Below, piece by piece: positions 26,763 to 37,249 of a DNA stretch of 39,991 bases (positions are counted from its first letter, which is position 1; each line of letters begins with the position of its first letter). A program made the position numbers and the translations under genes. Source of the DNA: Thermococci archaeon. Its GTDB lineage: Archaea > Hadarchaeota > B88-G9. The notes under the pieces are model-generated. The model made no database searches and was not told where the DNA came from. It worked only from the letters and a program-made list of their open reading frames with translations. The stretch is taken from assembly GCA_003660555.1 (NCBI GenBank), contig QMUK01000003.1, forward strand, positions 1 to 39,991. Reading direction: 5' to 3'.

Positions 26763-27362
26763 CTAACGAGCTGATCTAGCGATTCTTTCAATTTCTTCTT
26801 TTCTACTTATCGCATGGCTTTTCATATCATATTTAGATGCGAGTATTATTTCCTCCGCTAGACATTCCTCTATTGGTGCTGGATTTCTAAATGATCTTCC
26901 AAAGGCACCTAAGGCTATATTTCTCAAGGCTAAATCTACTCTCCTTTGCGGAGAACAATCTACGGCTATCGGATATGTTATACCACCGAAGGTAACTCTA
27001 GTTATCTCTTCCCTCGGAGCGGCGTTCTCTATGGCACGTACTAGCACCTGCACCGGATTCTCCCCCGTCTTCTTCTCTATTATTTCGAACGCCCTTTCTA
27101 CTATTTTCATAGCCTTTATCTTCTTTCCACAGGCTTTTCTACCCCTTATGAACTTGCCCATTATCTTTCTGGTTCCAGGCCCAGACCTCATTACTTTGTT
27201 GACCAGCCTCTCGACTACAGACATCTTCGACTTCCAAAACTGTTTCTTAGTATGTCTTCCGGATGAGTGAGGGACATAGACCGGCCTAAGGTTTATGTAT
27301 CTCTCTAGCCCTGGATCGCTAACTCTAACTTCACTTAGATCCCATTTTCCGAAGAGCTTCAT
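26763..27362 (-). CDS. rps7: 30S ribosomal protein uS7
   Basis: 199 residues. Core motifs: VYVPHSSGRHTKKQFWKSK, VERLVNKVMRSGPGTRKIMGK, and GGITYPIAVDCSPQRRVDLALR. I chose the ATG at 27362 (MKLFGKWDLSEV), 8 nt after the uS12 stop and with GAGGTG 9 nt upstream. The frame is open further upstream but that stretch overlaps uS12. Confidence 0.96.
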   Translation of the reverse strand: MKLFGKWDLSEVRVSDPGLERYINLRPVYVPHSSGRHTKKQFWKSKMSVVERLVNKVMRSGPGTRKIMGKFIRGRKACGKKIKAMKIVERAFEIIEKKTGENPVQVLVRAIENAAPREEITRVTFGGITYPIAVDCSPQRRVDLALRNIALGAFGRSFRNPAPIEECLAEEIILASKYDMKSHAISRKEEIERIARSAR

Positions 27363-27370
27363 GACAGAGT

Positions 27371-27799
27371 TCACCTCATAGGCTTCTGAGCTCTTCCCTC
27401 TACTATCTCCTCTAGGGAGACACCGTTCACTTTGACCACTTTCCATCTAACTCCAGGTATGTCACCCATTGATCTACCCTTGGCCCCACCTATTCCCTCT
27501 ACGATCACTTCATCGTGTTCATCTATGTAGTTTATTGCACCATCTCCGGGGCAGAATGCGGTTATCTGTCTGCCGTTCTTTATCAATTGTACTCTGACAC
27601 ATTTTCTGAGACCAGAATTCGGTTGCTTTGCCTCTAGTGCGACCTTCTCTAGTACTATCCCTCTGGCCTGTGGGGCACCCTCTAGTGGGTCGTACTTCTC
27701 CTTTAGTCTAAGCACTCTCCTTTTGTACTTTTTATCCTTCCACCTGAATCTCTTCCTATCCCTCATGAGTTTCCTAGCAGCCATTTCTCCTCTCGCCAC
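27371..27799 (-). CDS. rps12: 30S ribosomal protein uS12
   Basis: 142 residues. Decoding-site loops [19 protein letters not shown] and [21 protein letters not shown] are intact, as is [21 protein letters not shown] at 27799 has GAGGTG exactly 6 nt upstream. A GTG at 27808 in the same frame is part of that motif; ATG at 27784 is a further option. Confidence 0.95.
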   Translation of the reverse strand: MARGEMAARKLMRDRKRFRWKDKKYKRRVLRLKEKYDPLEGAPQARGIVLEKVALEAKQPNSGLRKCVRVQLIKNGRQITAFCPGDGAINYIDEHDEVIVEGIGGAKGRSMGDIPGVRWKVVKVNGVSLEEIVEGRAQKPMR

Positions 27800-27809
27800 T
27801 TTCGGCACC

Positions 27810-28241
27810 TCATAGTATCAATATATCATCTATTTCGTGATGCCTCTTAACTAGAGCTTTTGCCCTCTCTATGTTTTTCCCACCTTTCCCTATGGCTCTT
27901 CCCTTATCCCTTTCGGACACCTCTACTAGGGCCACCTTCCTCCCGTCCTTCCTGTCAGATATATGAACCTTTTTGATCTTGGCAGGTTGGAAGACGTTTA
28001 CTATGAACTGTTCCGGATCGTCCGAGTATTCGATTATGTCGACTGGTTTGCCTATTAGCTCTCTTAACCTCCTTATTTTACTCCCGCCTCTGCCGATAGC
28101 TTTCCCTATCTCTCCCTTGCTTACCACAAAGGTAACCCTATTATCTTCCTTGTTCACCACACAGTCTTTGACAGCAGCGCCTGTTATGCTCTCGAATATA
28201 GCGATGTATCTTATTTGATCAGTGTCGAATTTTATTCTCAA
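27810..28241 (-). CDS. nusA: Transcription factor NusA, short archaeal type
   Basis: 143 residues with two KH domains. [17 protein letters not shown] and [17 protein letters not shown] carry the GxxG loops. Archaeal NusA lacks the bacterial N-terminal polymerase-binding and S1 domains, as here. TTG start overlaps the eL30 stop (TTGA), with GAGGTG 8 nt upstream. It lies in the RNA polymerase operon, as usual. Confidence 0.94.
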   Translation of the reverse strand: MRIKFDTDQIRYIAIFESITGAAVKDCVVNKEDNRVTFVVSKGEIGKAIGRGGSKIRRLRELIGKPVDIIEYSDDPEQFIVNVFQPAKIKKVHISDRKDGRKVALVEVSERDKGRAIGKGGKNIERAKALVKRHHEIDDILIL

Positions 28242-28546
28242 CCCATTTCCACCTCTTCTTCTAGTATCTTAGACTCCCCAGGATTTACTATTCCTAGTAC
28301 AGAGACAGCAAAGGGTTTACCACAGGCAGCCCCTAATCTGTGGTTATCCCCGTTGAATTCACGGAACTTCGCTCCTGAAATGGAGCAGTAGTGTCTTATG
28401 TCTTCTTTGACTTCATTCGGACAATTATTTGACACAATTACCATCTTTATTTTCCCATTTTTCAGACCTTTAATAGTTCTTTCACTCCCAAGGATCACCT
28501 CACCAGTTTCCACAGCTTTTCTAATTAGAGATGCAACGTCAACCAT
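28238..28546 (-). CDS. rpl30e: 50S ribosomal protein eL30
   Basis: 102 residues of the L7Ae/L30e RNA-binding fold: [35 protein letters not shown], then [17 protein letters not shown]. It binds kink-turn RNA. It overlaps rpoA2 by 8 nt upstream and nusA by 4 nt downstream. Confidence 0.95.
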   Translation of the reverse strand: MVDVASLIRKAVETGEVILGSERTIKGLKNGKIKMVIVSNNCPNEVKEDIRHYCSISGAKFREFNGDNHRLGAACGKPFAVSVLGIVNPGESKILEEEVEMG

Positions 28547-29720
28547 CTCTCTTCAACCTCCTGAATACCTCCGGACTCATTGTCAGCTCAACACCCCCGG
28601 TACCCAGAGGTATTTGTTGTCCCACTATCACGTTCTCTACCACACCTCTAAGGAAATCTTCCTCCCCTCTTAGTCCAGCCTCCATCAACTGCCTAACTGT
28701 AACTTCAAATGCTGCTCTAGCCAATACTGAGTGCTTCTCTCCACTAACTCCGTGTCTTCCTATTTGTTTCACTTCACCATCCATCGTCATCACATCAGCC
28801 ACCAGCATTATGTGTCTTATGTCAACGTTGAGCCCCTGTTCTTCTAAGGTGTTCTTTGCCTCCCTTATTATTGCTGCCCTAGCCGCCTCTATCCCAAGGA
28901 CCTCTTCTATTTCTCGTATGTTGTTCGTTGTAGTTCTCCTCCAGTCCACACCTTTTACCTTCAGCACTTCTTTGAGATTGGATCCATCTGTATATATCAC
29001 GTACTCTTCGCCCTCTTTCCTCACCATAACCCTCCTTATTCCCTTTATTCCCTTTATTCTAACCTCTTTCGATTTCATAGCAACTCTCCTCATTTCTAGA
29101 GGGTCTATTTCGTCCATCTCTATTACGATCTTATTTCCTTTAAGAGACACCTTCTTGTTCCTTAACGACTTCTTAATTTTGTTCAGAACATCTTTGGGAG
29201 AAATACCGCTTTCTCTCATCAGGTCTTCATCTAGATATATGACCAAGGAATAGTTCACCACATCCACTTCTGTTCTCTCGGATATATCACCCACTGTGGT
29301 TGATTCTATCTCCCTAGCAATTAACTTAGCCTTTTCTCGATCGTATCTGTGTTCTTCGTCTAAGTATATTGTCATCATTGGAGTGGAAGGTTCTTTTTTT
29401 GCATCTACTATTTCAATCAGTCTAGGTAATCCTAAAGTTACGTTGAACTCAGCTACACCAGCGTAGTGAAAAGTTCTCAACGTCATCTGGGTTCCTGGTT
29501 CTCCGATGGATTGAGCTGCTACTGTCCCAACTGCCTCGTTTGCTTCAACTAGACTTTCCTCGTACTCTTCCACTACTCTCTCAACTATCCTATTTAGTTT
29601 CTCTTCACTCAATTTGTCTTTCACTCTTTCTAGCTCGCTTTTTAGCTCTGATAAAATGGACCAAGGAATCCTACCGTCCAATTCTTTTAGTTTGTCGCTT
29701 ATTTCTTTCTCTGTGACCAC
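28539..29720 (-). CDS. rpoA2: RNA polymerase subunit A'' (Rpo1C)
   Basis: 393 residues, the C-terminal third of the beta'-like subunit. It contains the trigger-loop region [28 protein letters not shown] and the jaw and cleft domains. The GTG at 29729 is embedded in GGGGTG; the next GTG, at 29720, is 6 nt after that motif and is the better start. It is encoded separately from A', which argues against Thaumarchaeota, where A' and A'' are fused. Confidence 0.96.
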   Translation of the reverse strand: MVTEKEISDKLKELDGRIPWSILSELKSELERVKDKLSEEKLNRIVERVVEEYEESLVEANEAVGTVAAQSIGEPGTQMTLRTFHYAGVAEFNVTLGLPRLIEIVDAKKEPSTPMMTIYLDEEHRYDREKAKLIAREIESTTVGDISERTEVDVVNYSLVIYLDEDLMRESGISPKDVLNKIKKSLRNKKVSLKGNKIVIEMDEIDPLEMRRVAMKSKEVRIKGIKGIRRVMVRKEGEEYVIYTDGSNLKEVLKVKGVDWRRTTTNNIREIEEVLGIEAARAAIIREAKNTLEEQGLNVDIRHIMLVADVMTMDGEVKQIGRHGVSGEKHSVLARAAFEVTVRQLMEAGLRGEEDFLRGVVENVIVGQQIPLGTGGVELTMSPEVFRRLKRDG

Positions 29721-29734
29721 ATCGAACACCCCAT

Positions 29735-32362
29735 CTAATTCCCACTACTTTCTTCCTTGATTTCAACCTCTATTATCCTCTTTATGTTCACAGCTACACC
29801 CCTATCGCTTTTAGCTGGATCTACGCCATCTTCTCCGTATCTCAGCTGTACTATAGCACCTCTGGTATCTCTTACTGTACCATCGTATTCCACCTTCAGA
29901 TCTTGGAGAGCGTTTATTAGTCTCCTCTGCATGTATCCACTCTGTGCCGTTCTCACGGCAGTATCCACTAACCCCTCTCTCCCACCCATTGCGTGGAAGA
30001 AGAATTCTATCGGATCTAGTCCCCTCTTATAGCTCGATTTCACGAATCCTCTCGCCTTAGCACCTATGTCGCCGCGCTTAAAGTGGGAAAGTGTTCTATC
30101 TCTGTATCCCCTGGAGATTCTTTCTCCTCTAACAGATTGCTGCCCCAAACAGGCAGCCATTTGAGTTAGATTTAGCATACTTCCTTTTGCTCCAGTTTTA
30201 GCCATAATTACAGCGTGGTTATCCAGACCTAAATATGCACCGGCTATCTCACCAGCTCTGTCTCTAGCTTCTGCAAGCACTTGCATGATTCTCATTTCCA
30301 GAGTTTCTCTCAGAGTCTTCCCTGGAAGGGGCTCCAATTCTCCTCCCTCGTAAGCTCTTATTAGATCTTCTACTCTCTTCATTGCCTCGTTTATTATTTC
30401 GTCTATTCTCTCTAAGGCCTCCTCAGGCAAGTCCTCGTCACTGACTCCAGTGGTGAATCCTTTTTTCATGATGTACAGGAGAGTCATCTTTCCGAAAGCA
30501 TCTAGGAATCTTCTTGCTTCATCATTCCCATATTCCTTGGCTATTACGTGCAGTAACTCACTCCTCTCCAAGGCTCCTGTCGCATTTTTATCTAACACGC
30601 CCCGAATGAATTCTCCATTCCTTATCTCCACTACACCGTCCTCTTGGTCTGGGGGAAATACGTTCGTCTCGAACTTTATATTCAGTGTTTTAGGAAGCAG
30701 TTTACTTATTAGTTGCCTCCCGGTCCAATATTCTCTTCCGTTTATCACGTAGGCAGGTTTCGGAAGACTCGGGTCTATTCCGGACTGATAGAGGATGTAC
30801 TGAGCCTCCTCCTTCGTAAGTAGGGAGTCTTTCAGGCTCAGCAGGTAACCTCCAGAGATGTAATCCTGCACCGTTCCTATTATGGGCCCACCGAATCTCG
30901 GCGAGATTATGTGCTCTTGGACTAACATGAGTATTCTAGCCTCAGCCCTAGCCTCTTCACTCTGAGGTACATGCAAGTTCATTTCGTCACCGTCGAAGTC
31001 TGCATTGTAGGGAGGACAAACGCACAAGTTTGGTCTAAACGTCTTATAGGGCATCACTCTCACGATGTGGGCCATTATACTCATTCTGTGCAGAGATGGC
31101 TGTCTATTGAATAGGACGACATCTCCATCTTTCAGATGTCTCTCGACTATGTATCCTGGACCCAGCTCCTCCGAAAGCTTATCTCTATTTTTATCGGTTA
31201 TCTTCACCCTTTTTCCGTCAGGTCTTATTATGTAATTTGCTCCCGGATGATTTTCAGGTCCCCGCTTTACTAGCTCTCGCATCTCCTCTATGTTCCATTC
31301 TGTGACCCTTTCAGGCACGGTTAGCTCCATGGCTATCCTGACTGGCACACCAACTTCATTTATGCTAATCCATGGATCTGGAGATATAACTGTTCTAGCA
31401 GAGAAATCCACTCTCTTACCAGAGAGGTTTCCTCTGAATCTCCCTTCCTTCCCCTTTAGCCTCTGGGCTAGAGTTTTGAGGGCCCTACCGGATCTATGCC
31501 TAGCCGGAGGAACACCTGAGACCTCGTTGTTTAGGTATGTGGTGACGTGGTATTGCAATAGGTCCCAGAGATCTTCTATTATCAGCTGAGGAGCACCAGC
31601 TTCTATGTTTTCTCTTAATCTTTGGTTAATTCTGATTATGTCGACAAGTTTATGCGTGAGATCGTCTTCTGCTCTAACCCCGGATTCTAGTGTTATAGAT
31701 GGTCTAACGGTAACAGGTGGAACAGGCAGAACCGTTATGACCATCCACTCGGGCCTAGAGGTTTTAGGATTTATTCCCATTAGTTGTGCATCCTCATCTG
31801 TTATCTCCTCCAACCACTCTCTTATTTCATTCGGTAAAATCCTCCTCCCGTCAACTATGTACGTGGTAGGTCTCTCGAACTTTATTTTCGGCTTTTTCTC
31901 ACCGCAGTATGGACAAGTCTCTACCGAAGACGCCTCTGAGAGAACTTCGTTTGCTACCTTCTCAATTAAACTAAGTCTCTTCGTCTCGTGCTGTTTCATT
32001 CTATTCAGGTATTCCCTCTTCTTCTCTTCGGGTATCGTGAGCCTTCTGCAGTTTGGACAAGTGGCTTTCAGAATCTGATATATGTTCTTGGCAAATTCCA
32101 CATGTATTACTGGCCTAGCTAGTTCAATGTGACCGAAGTGTCCTGGACACTCTCTCATTCTTCCCCCGCAAGTCCTACACTTTAATCCTGGATCTATCAC
32201 TCCAAGTCTGGTGTCCATTAATCCCCTCTCTATGGGAAATCCATCCTCATCATAGGTGTCTGGGTTGGTTATCTCTAATACAGAGATCTTCCTTATTACT
32301 TCTGGAGGCAAAAGTCCGAAGGATATCCTATCTATTACTTTGGTGGAGTAACTCTCCATCAT
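29735..32362 (-). CDS. rpoA1: RNA polymerase subunit A' (Rpo1N)
   Basis: 875 residues. An N-terminal zinc site ([17 protein letters not shown], with CPNC and CPYC pairs further on), clamp and active-site double-psi barrel with the catalytic [10 protein letters not shown] motif around residue 455 that chelates Mg2+, then the bridge-helix region ([23 protein letters not shown]) near the C terminus. It is 5 nt from rpoA2 and rpoB on either side. Confidence 0.98.
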   Translation of the reverse strand: MMESYSTKVIDRISFGLLPPEVIRKISVLEITNPDTYDEDGFPIERGLMDTRLGVIDPGLKCRTCGGRMRECPGHFGHIELARPVIHVEFAKNIYQILKATCPNCRRLTIPEEKKREYLNRMKQHETKRLSLIEKVANEVLSEASSVETCPYCGEKKPKIKFERPTTYIVDGRRILPNEIREWLEEITDEDAQLMGINPKTSRPEWMVITVLPVPPVTVRPSITLESGVRAEDDLTHKLVDIIRINQRLRENIEAGAPQLIIEDLWDLLQYHVTTYLNNEVSGVPPARHRSGRALKTLAQRLKGKEGRFRGNLSGKRVDFSARTVISPDPWISINEVGVPVRIAMELTVPERVTEWNIEEMRELVKRGPENHPGANYIIRPDGKRVKITDKNRDKLSEELGPGYIVERHLKDGDVVLFNRQPSLHRMSIMAHIVRVMPYKTFRPNLCVCPPYNADFDGDEMNLHVPQSEEARAEARILMLVQEHIISPRFGGPIIGTVQDYISGGYLLSLKDSLLTKEEAQYILYQSGIDPSLPKPAYVINGREYWTGRQLISKLLPKTLNIKFETNVFPPDQEDGVVEIRNGEFIRGVLDKNATGALERSELLHVIAKEYGNDEARRFLDAFGKMTLLYIMKKGFTTGVSDEDLPEEALERIDEIINEAMKRVEDLIRAYEGGELEPLPGKTLRETLEMRIMQVLAEARDRAGEIAGAYLGLDNHAVIMAKTGAKGSMLNLTQMAACLGQQSVRGERISRGYRDRTLSHFKRGDIGAKARGFVKSSYKRGLDPIEFFFHAMGGREGLVDTAVRTAQSGYMQRRLINALQDLKVEYDGTVRDTRGAIVQLRYGEDGVDPAKSDRGVAVNIKRIIEVEIKEESSGN

Positions 32363-32367
32363 TTACA

Positions 32368-35300
32368 TCACGCCCTATCTCTGAGTCTCATCTTTGGGAA
32401 TATCAACATAGAAATGAGTTCATCTATCAATAATTTGAATGCATATGATACAGGGACCTGATATGCTTCCGTTTCTTCTTTACATATGGGACACACCACT
32501 ACGTCCTCTCTCTGCTTCTTGTATGAGAAGGACCCACACTTGGAGCAGACATAGGCTAAGTACCTGTCTGATTCATCTATGAGTCTCTCCTTAAGTAATA
32601 TTGCCGTACCATGTCCAACTAAGCAATCTTTCTCCATTTCACCAAATCTAAGTCCTCCTTCTCTTGATCTGCCCTCAGTTGGCTGTCTAGTAAGCACTTG
32701 CACAGGACCTCTAGCCCTAGCATGTATTTTGTCCGAGACCATGTGGTGCAGCTTTTGATAATAGGTTATACCGATGAATATCTCAGCTTCTATCATTTCC
32801 CCAGTTCTCCCGTCATAAAGGACTTCCCTACCATTCGGCTTGAACCCATATGCCTTCAAAAGCTCTCTTAGGTCAGACTCTCTTTCCCCCCTGAAAGCAG
32901 TCCCGTCAATTCTCCTCCCTTGGAGAGCACCAACTTTCCCTGCTATGGTCTCTATTAGTTGACCCACAGTCATTCTAGATGGTATTCCATGCGGATTCAC
33001 TATTATGTCTGGAACTATTCCATCTTCGGTGAAGGGAAGATCTTCTTGAGGGACTATTAGCCCTATAACACCCTTTTGTCCATGTCTTGAGGCGAATTTA
33101 TCTCCTAGCTCCGGGATTCGCTCGTCCCTCACCTTGACCTTCACGAGCCTAGTTCCCTCAGAGGTAGTCGTTAAGACTACAGTGTCCACTATCCCACTTT
33201 CTCCAGGCCTAACGTTAACTGAAGTCTCTCTCCTCCCCTCCATTGCTCCAAACTCTGCAATTCTTTCTTCCAAGAATCTAGGGGGACTTGTTCTCCCTAT
33301 AAGTACCTCTCCGCCAGATACAACTGTTTCAGGCTCTATTATCCCATCTTCTGCTAATTTTGAGTATTCTCTCTCATCTCTGTAACCTCTAACGTCTCTG
33401 GATGGTATTTCAAACCTATCCTCTTGGCCACCAGGGTACTTTTTCTCGTCCGCCTCATAAGTTCTGAAGAAGTGAGATCTGAACAATCCTCTCTCTATTG
33501 CTGACTTGCTTATGACTATTGCATCCTCCATGTTGTATCCGTAGTATGGCATTATCGCAATTACAACGTTTTGTCCCGCTGGCCTGTCATCGAAGCCTAT
33601 CACCTCCATTGGATCAGTCTTCACTATGGGTCTCTGAGGATAATGTAGGAAATGACCTCTAGTGTCTAACCTGAGCATGAAATTAGCCGAACCCAGGCCA
33701 AGAGCTTGCTTTGCCATTCCAGCCTCGTAGCTGTTCCTCGGACTTTGATTGTGTTCTGGGTATGGTATTAATCCAGCGCAAATTCCCAATATGGCTGCTG
33801 GATCTATCTCTACGTGGGTGTGTTCCTCAGTGACTTCTTCATCGCCTATAGCAACATATGCGTTTTCTTCTTCCTCTGCATCCAGGTATTCCACTATGCC
33901 ATTACGGACCAAATCAGAGAACTTCCATTCTCCCGTTTCTATTTTCTCTATGACTTCTTCAGTCAGTTTTGGTTTCCCATTCTCCACGATTATTAATGGT
34001 CTTCTCACTCTCCCAGCGTCACAATTCACGTATATTTCCTTCGTCTCCTCGTAATATGCTACATTTATTTGATCACTTATTTCTCCACTCCTTCTGAGCT
34101 CCTTTATTTTCTGAACTAGATCCAACCCGTCTTCGACCCTTCCTAGCAACTTACCGTTCACGTATACGGTCCAGTCCCCCTCTTTGACGCTACCTACACC
34201 GAGGTCTGTCAGCATTTGTTCTACTTCCTCCTCTGGGTATCCCTTGGAAATCTCAGCCATCATTGCTAGATTCTTAACTAGACCACAGTTTGGTCCCTCA
34301 GGGGTCTCGTTGGGGCATATTCTTCCCCAATGTGTGGAGTGTAGATCCCTTGCCTCGAAATGGGGCTGAGACCTGCTAAGTGGGGAAACTACCCTCCTCA
34401 AATGGCTCAAGGCAGACATGTAGTTCGTTCTGTCCAGTAGTTGACTCACACCAGTCCTTCCACCGACCCAGTTTCCGGTGGCCAGCGCATGCTTTATTCT
34501 ATCTGATAGGAGATCCGCCCTAACAGAGGTTCTAACAGATGGTTCTCTGCCTCTAGAGTATGCCTTGGTAAGTTGATATCTGATATCCTTCACTAAAGCT
34601 TGGAATGCCGATCTGAATAGATCTTCCATTAAGTCTCCAGCTAGTTTGAGTCTCTTATTAGCGTAATGATCTTTATCGTCTACACTTCTCAAGCCTAGGT
34701 GTAGCTCAATAGCCCTCTCTGCCATTTTGCCTAGGAAGTATGCCTTCTTTATCCTGTCTTCCTCTTCTTGGCCAATGTGAGGCAGTAGATATCTATCTAA
34801 AACTTGTTCAGCCCTCTTAAGCCTATATTCTTTTGGCTGTTCTGCAGCGACACGCTTACCTATGTAGTCCAGAGCCTCTTCCTGTGTGTGGATGTCTAGT
34901 GCTCTCTCTATGTTGAACATTATATCAGACGCCATTTCTGGATTTTCCGAGATGGCTTGGAATATCTCTCTGTCCTTCTCCAATCCCAAAGCCTTCATAA
35001 GTATCACGATTGGAATGTAACCGGGGATTGAAGGAAAACTAACTCTTATTAGTCCAGTTTTCCTCCTCTCAACAGTAACAGGAGCTCTGAATCCACCACT
35101 CATTGATATAACTTTAGCTCTACAAGTCCCTTCTTTTTCATCCTTCTCCACCATTATCCTGTTGACAGCCAAATCCTCTATCGAGACTATCACTCTCTCT
35201 GATCCATTTATTATGAAGTATCCTCCAGGGTCTCTTGGATCCTCTCCAGCTCTTATTAGCTCCTCCTCACTCATTTTAGATAGAGGACATATTTCTGACT

Positions 35301-35685
35301 TAAGCATCACTGGAATCTCCCCTATCCTAACTTCCACCTCTTGTTGCTCCATACCATTTCTTATGGGAGTCATTTTTAGATATATTGGAGCGGAATACGT
35401 TAGATTTCTTATTCTAGCCTCCATAGGAAGTATTTCTTTCCCCTGACCATCTGCTTCTTGAATAAATGGTCTCCCAACTCTTATTTTGCCTAATTTTACC
35501 TTAAAACCCTCTATCTCTGGTTCAATATATCCAACCTCATCTACTACTCTTTGGAGTCCCCTCTTTATGAATTCATTGTAAGAATCTAGATGCTGTCTAA
35601 CTAATCCTTTTTCGTCAAAGTAAGCTCTCATTAGGGACCATTTTTTCTTTTGTGAGATTAAATTGCCAGAATTACGAGAAGACAC
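32368..35685 (-). CDS. rpoB: RNA polymerase subunit B (Rpo2), single polypeptide
   Basis: 1105 residues, not split into B'' and B', as in most TACK archaea and unlike many methanogens. Motifs: GLVRQHLDSYNEF, HSTHWGRICPNETPEGPNCGLVKNLA, MPYYGYNMEDAIVIS and the HGQKGVIG region near the active site. A zinc pair CSKC/CPIC lies in the C-terminal clamp at about 1045-1070. GTG start at 35685 with GGTG 7 nt upstream, 6 nt after rpoH. Confidence 0.98.
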   Translation of the reverse strand: MSSRNSGNLISQKKKWSLMRAYFDEKGLVRQHLDSYNEFIKRGLQRVVDEVGYIEPEIEGFKVKLGKIRVGRPFIQEADGQGKEILPMEARIRNLTYSAPIYLKMTPIRNGMEQQEVEVRIGEIPVMLKSEICPLSKMSEEELIRAGEDPRDPGGYFIINGSERVIVSIEDLAVNRIMVEKDEKEGTCRAKVISMSGGFRAPVTVERRKTGLIRVSFPSIPGYIPIVILMKALGLEKDREIFQAISENPEMASDIMFNIERALDIHTQEEALDYIGKRVAAEQPKEYRLKRAEQVLDRYLLPHIGQEEEDRIKKAYFLGKMAERAIELHLGLRSVDDKDHYANKRLKLAGDLMEDLFRSAFQALVKDIRYQLTKAYSRGREPSVRTSVRADLLSDRIKHALATGNWVGGRTGVSQLLDRTNYMSALSHLRRVVSPLSRSQPHFEARDLHSTHWGRICPNETPEGPNCGLVKNLAMMAEISKGYPEEEVEQMLTDLGVGSVKEGDWTVYVNGKLLGRVEDGLDLVQKIKELRRSGEISDQINVAYYEETKEIYVNCDAGRVRRPLIIVENGKPKLTEEVIEKIETGEWKFSDLVRNGIVEYLDAEEEENAYVAIGDEEVTEEHTHVEIDPAAILGICAGLIPYPEHNQSPRNSYEAGMAKQALGLGSANFMLRLDTRGHFLHYPQRPIVKTDPMEVIGFDDRPAGQNVVIAIMPYYGYNMEDAIVISKSAIERGLFRSHFFRTYEADEKKYPGGQEDRFEIPSRDVRGYRDEREYSKLAEDGIIEPETVVSGGEVLIGRTSPPRFLEERIAEFGAMEGRRETSVNVRPGESGIVDTVVLTTTSEGTRLVKVKVRDERIPELGDKFASRHGQKGVIGLIVPQEDLPFTEDGIVPDIIVNPHGIPSRMTVGQLIETIAGKVGALQGRRIDGTAFRGERESDLRELLKAYGFKPNGREVLYDGRTGEMIEAEIFIGITYYQKLHHMVSDKIHARARGPVQVLTRQPTEGRSREGGLRFGEMEKDCLVGHGTAILLKERLIDESDRYLAYVCSKCGSFSYKKQREDVVVCPICKEETEAYQVPVSYAFKLLIDELISMLIFPKMRLRDRA

Positions 35686-35691
35686 AGGAGA

Positions 35692-36117
35692 TCACCCCTC
35701 TATTACATATCTATACGAGGTGAAGTAACCTGCAGTTGGGCTCTTTCTCTTTATTTCGACAATATCCCCGGGCTTAGCACCTATAGCTTTAGCAACAGGA
35801 TCAGATGCTTTCATTAGAGGAAGTAAATCTGGCGAAACCTCCAGTTTATTCAATATCTCTTTAGCCTCCTCTACACTCAATACTCTATGCTCCGGAACCA
35901 ATTCATGCTCCATTATATTAAAACCTTCTTCCCTACTAACACCATCTTTCTCCTCTCTCATTTTTTTCTGTCGTGTTTTACTTCTTCTCTTTCTTTCACT
36001 TCGATGAGATTTACTCTTGCTTTCAACTCCTTTATCCCTCTTTGCTTCACTGTCATCTCCAGCTATCTCAGTTTTCGGTATTTTCTTACTCTTCCTTCTA
36101 CTACCCTTCTTAGCCAT
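35692..36117 (-). CDS. rpoH: RNA polymerase subunit H (Rpo5/Rpb5) with a long basic N-terminal extension
   Basis: 141 residues. The last 75 ([49 protein letters not shown]) are a complete archaeal RpoH, which is normally about 75-85 residues. The first 65 or so are Lys/Arg/Ser/Glu-rich and probably disordered. ATG at 36117 has GGAGGG upstream. An ATG just before the core (MEHELVP) might be an internal start. The gene begins 23 nt after tRNA-Lys, and no promoter fits in that gap. Confidence 0.93.
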   Translation of the reverse strand: MAKKGSRRKSKKIPKTEIAGDDSEAKRDKGVESKSKSHRSERKRRSKTRQKKMREEKDGVSREEGFNIMEHELVPEHRVLSVEEAKEILNKLEVSPDLLPLMKASDPVAKAIGAKPGDIVEIKRKSPTAGYFTSYRYVIEG

Positions 36118-36140
36118 TCCTTCCCTCCTCTCCCCTTAAG

Positions 36141-36214
36141 CGGGCCCGCGGGGATTCGAACCCCGGACCACCAGGTTAAAAGCCTGGCGCTCTTCCAGAC
36201 TGAGCTACGGGCCC
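36141..36214 (-). tRNA. tRNA-Lys(TTT)
   Basis: Acceptor arms GGGCCCG/CGGGCCC, anticodon stem CAGGC/GCCTG-type pairing with loop CTTTTAA, anticodon TTT, and T arm GGTTCGAATCC. Discriminator G; CCA is not encoded (CTT follows), unlike the other four tRNAs of the window. It is 17 nt downstream of tRNA-Asp and 23 nt upstream of rpoH. Confidence 0.95.
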
Positions 36215-36231
36215 AACAAAATAATTGCGAG

Positions 36232-36309
36232 TGGCGCCCTGGTCGGGATTTGAACCCGAGTCTCGGGAGTGACAGTCCCGAATGATAGGCCGAGCTACAC
36301 CACCAGGGC
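36232..36309 (-). tRNA. tRNA-Asp(GTC)
   Basis: Acceptor arms GCCCTGG/CCAGGGC, anticodon stem CGGGA/TCCCG with loop CTGTCAC, anticodon GTC, discriminator G as expected for Asp. CCA encoded at 36232-36234. It begins about 4 nt after the 5S rRNA 3' end. Confidence 0.95.
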
Positions 36310-36313
36310 ACGG

Positions 36314-36432
<119 letters not shown>

Positions 36433-36458
36433 TACCCAAGTCGCACATTCCTGAGCCC

Positions 36459-36467
36459 TATTTAAGC
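36459..36467 (-). promoter_or_regulatory. TATA promoter of the 5S-tRNA-rpoH unit
   Basis: GCTTAAATA on the minus strand, preceded by the purine-rich AGAAAA (BRE-like), about 30 bp upstream of the 5S gene. It is the last clear promoter before rpoH, so it may also feed the RNA polymerase operon. Confidence 0.55.
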
Positions 36468-36514
36468 TTTTCTCCCTTAGGTACTCCAAAGAAGATCAGA
36501 CTGGAGCGGCTTCA

Positions 36515-36820
36515 TCACTCCTCAGTGACTACCTCCTCATCACCTGTTAGTAGTGAGTATGAGAACAATAGTGCTCCAACTACAATCAACACAAAGGCTA
36601 TTATGGACACTACGAAGCTCAGCCACCTGTCTATGTCCTTACCTTTCAGTATGAGGTTCCAGTCAACGAATCCAAGCGCTGATGATATCACTAAGAACAT
36701 GGAGCCGGAGAGTATGTAGTTCCATCCCAATGGCTCTTTATCCCTGAATATTGAGTATCTGTACAATACACCCATTACTAGTATCACTAGGGCGAATGCC
36801 AGCTCTCTTGGTATGTCCAT
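36515..36820 (-). CDS. Small three-helix membrane protein, unknown function
   Basis: 101 residues. Three hydrophobic segments: about 7-22 (AFALVILVMGVLYRY), 35-52 (YILSGSMFLVISSALGFV) and 70-93 (LSFVVSIIAFVLIVVGALLFSYSLL), with an acidic tail DEEVVTEE. I recognise no family. ATG at 36820 has GGGGGGT upstream. An in-frame ATG at 36841 lies at or above the predicted transcription start and is rejected. It has its own TATA-like element and no operon partner. Confidence 0.75.
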   Translation of the reverse strand: MDIPRELAFALVILVMGVLYRYSIFRDKEPLGWNYILSGSMFLVISSALGFVDWNLILKGKDIDRWLSFVVSIIAFVLIVVGALLFSYSLLTGDEEVVTEE

Positions 36821-36849
36821 CTCGCGACCCCCCAGTCCCATAACCCAGT

Positions 36850-36860
36850 TAGCTTAAATA
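36850..36860 (-). promoter_or_regulatory. TATA-like promoter of the small membrane protein
   Basis: GTATTTAAGCT on the minus strand, preceded by AAAAAG, about 35 bp upstream of the chosen ATG at 36820. This leaves a leader of roughly 10 nt containing the Shine-Dalgarno motif. Confidence 0.5.
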
Positions 36861-36920
36861 CCTTTTTCCACACGGATTCTGTTAACTCATTGGTGGTGGG
36901 ACGAAAAAAATGAAAATTTA

Positions 36921-37248
36921 TTAAGTTTTCGTCTTCTCTCCATTGGAGACAAACATACCCGACTTAACGATAATATAGGTGACTTCTCTTGCCAAATCTT
37001 CCCTATTTTCCACTTCTTCAATAGTAAAAATGCTACTACTAGTCTTGCTCTTATTCTAGCTCTTCTCGTAAGTTCAACTCCACGTTGTTTATACATACAG
37101 TAAAAACTTCCTGAAACTTTTTCATAACCCAACAAGACACCTGAAACCCTCTTTGGTCTTTCAGCATATCTCTTTTGTCGTCAGACATTTTCGGCTTACT
37201 GTCTTGGAAATTACAAAGTATTAAAAATTTTCGCGGAGTCTTCATCAT
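36921..37248 (-). pseudogene. Frameshifted coding remnant, unidentified
   Basis: Protein-like sequence continues across three minus-strand frames: MSDDKRDMLKDQRGF..VMKKFQEVF (start side), then YKQRGVELTRRARIRARLVVAFL, then TIEEVENREDLAREVTYIIV to a TAA at 36921. Frame changes fall near 37090 and in the poly-T near 37022. A T7 tract (36904-36910) follows the stop. The charged, helical composition could be from a mobile-element protein but I cannot name the family. Confidence 0.4.
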
Positions 37249-37249
37249 C

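Noticed and set aside
27363-27446. N-terminal extension of uS7
   Set aside because: It overlaps uS12 and has no family similarity; the ATG at 27362 has a suitable Shine-Dalgarno motif.
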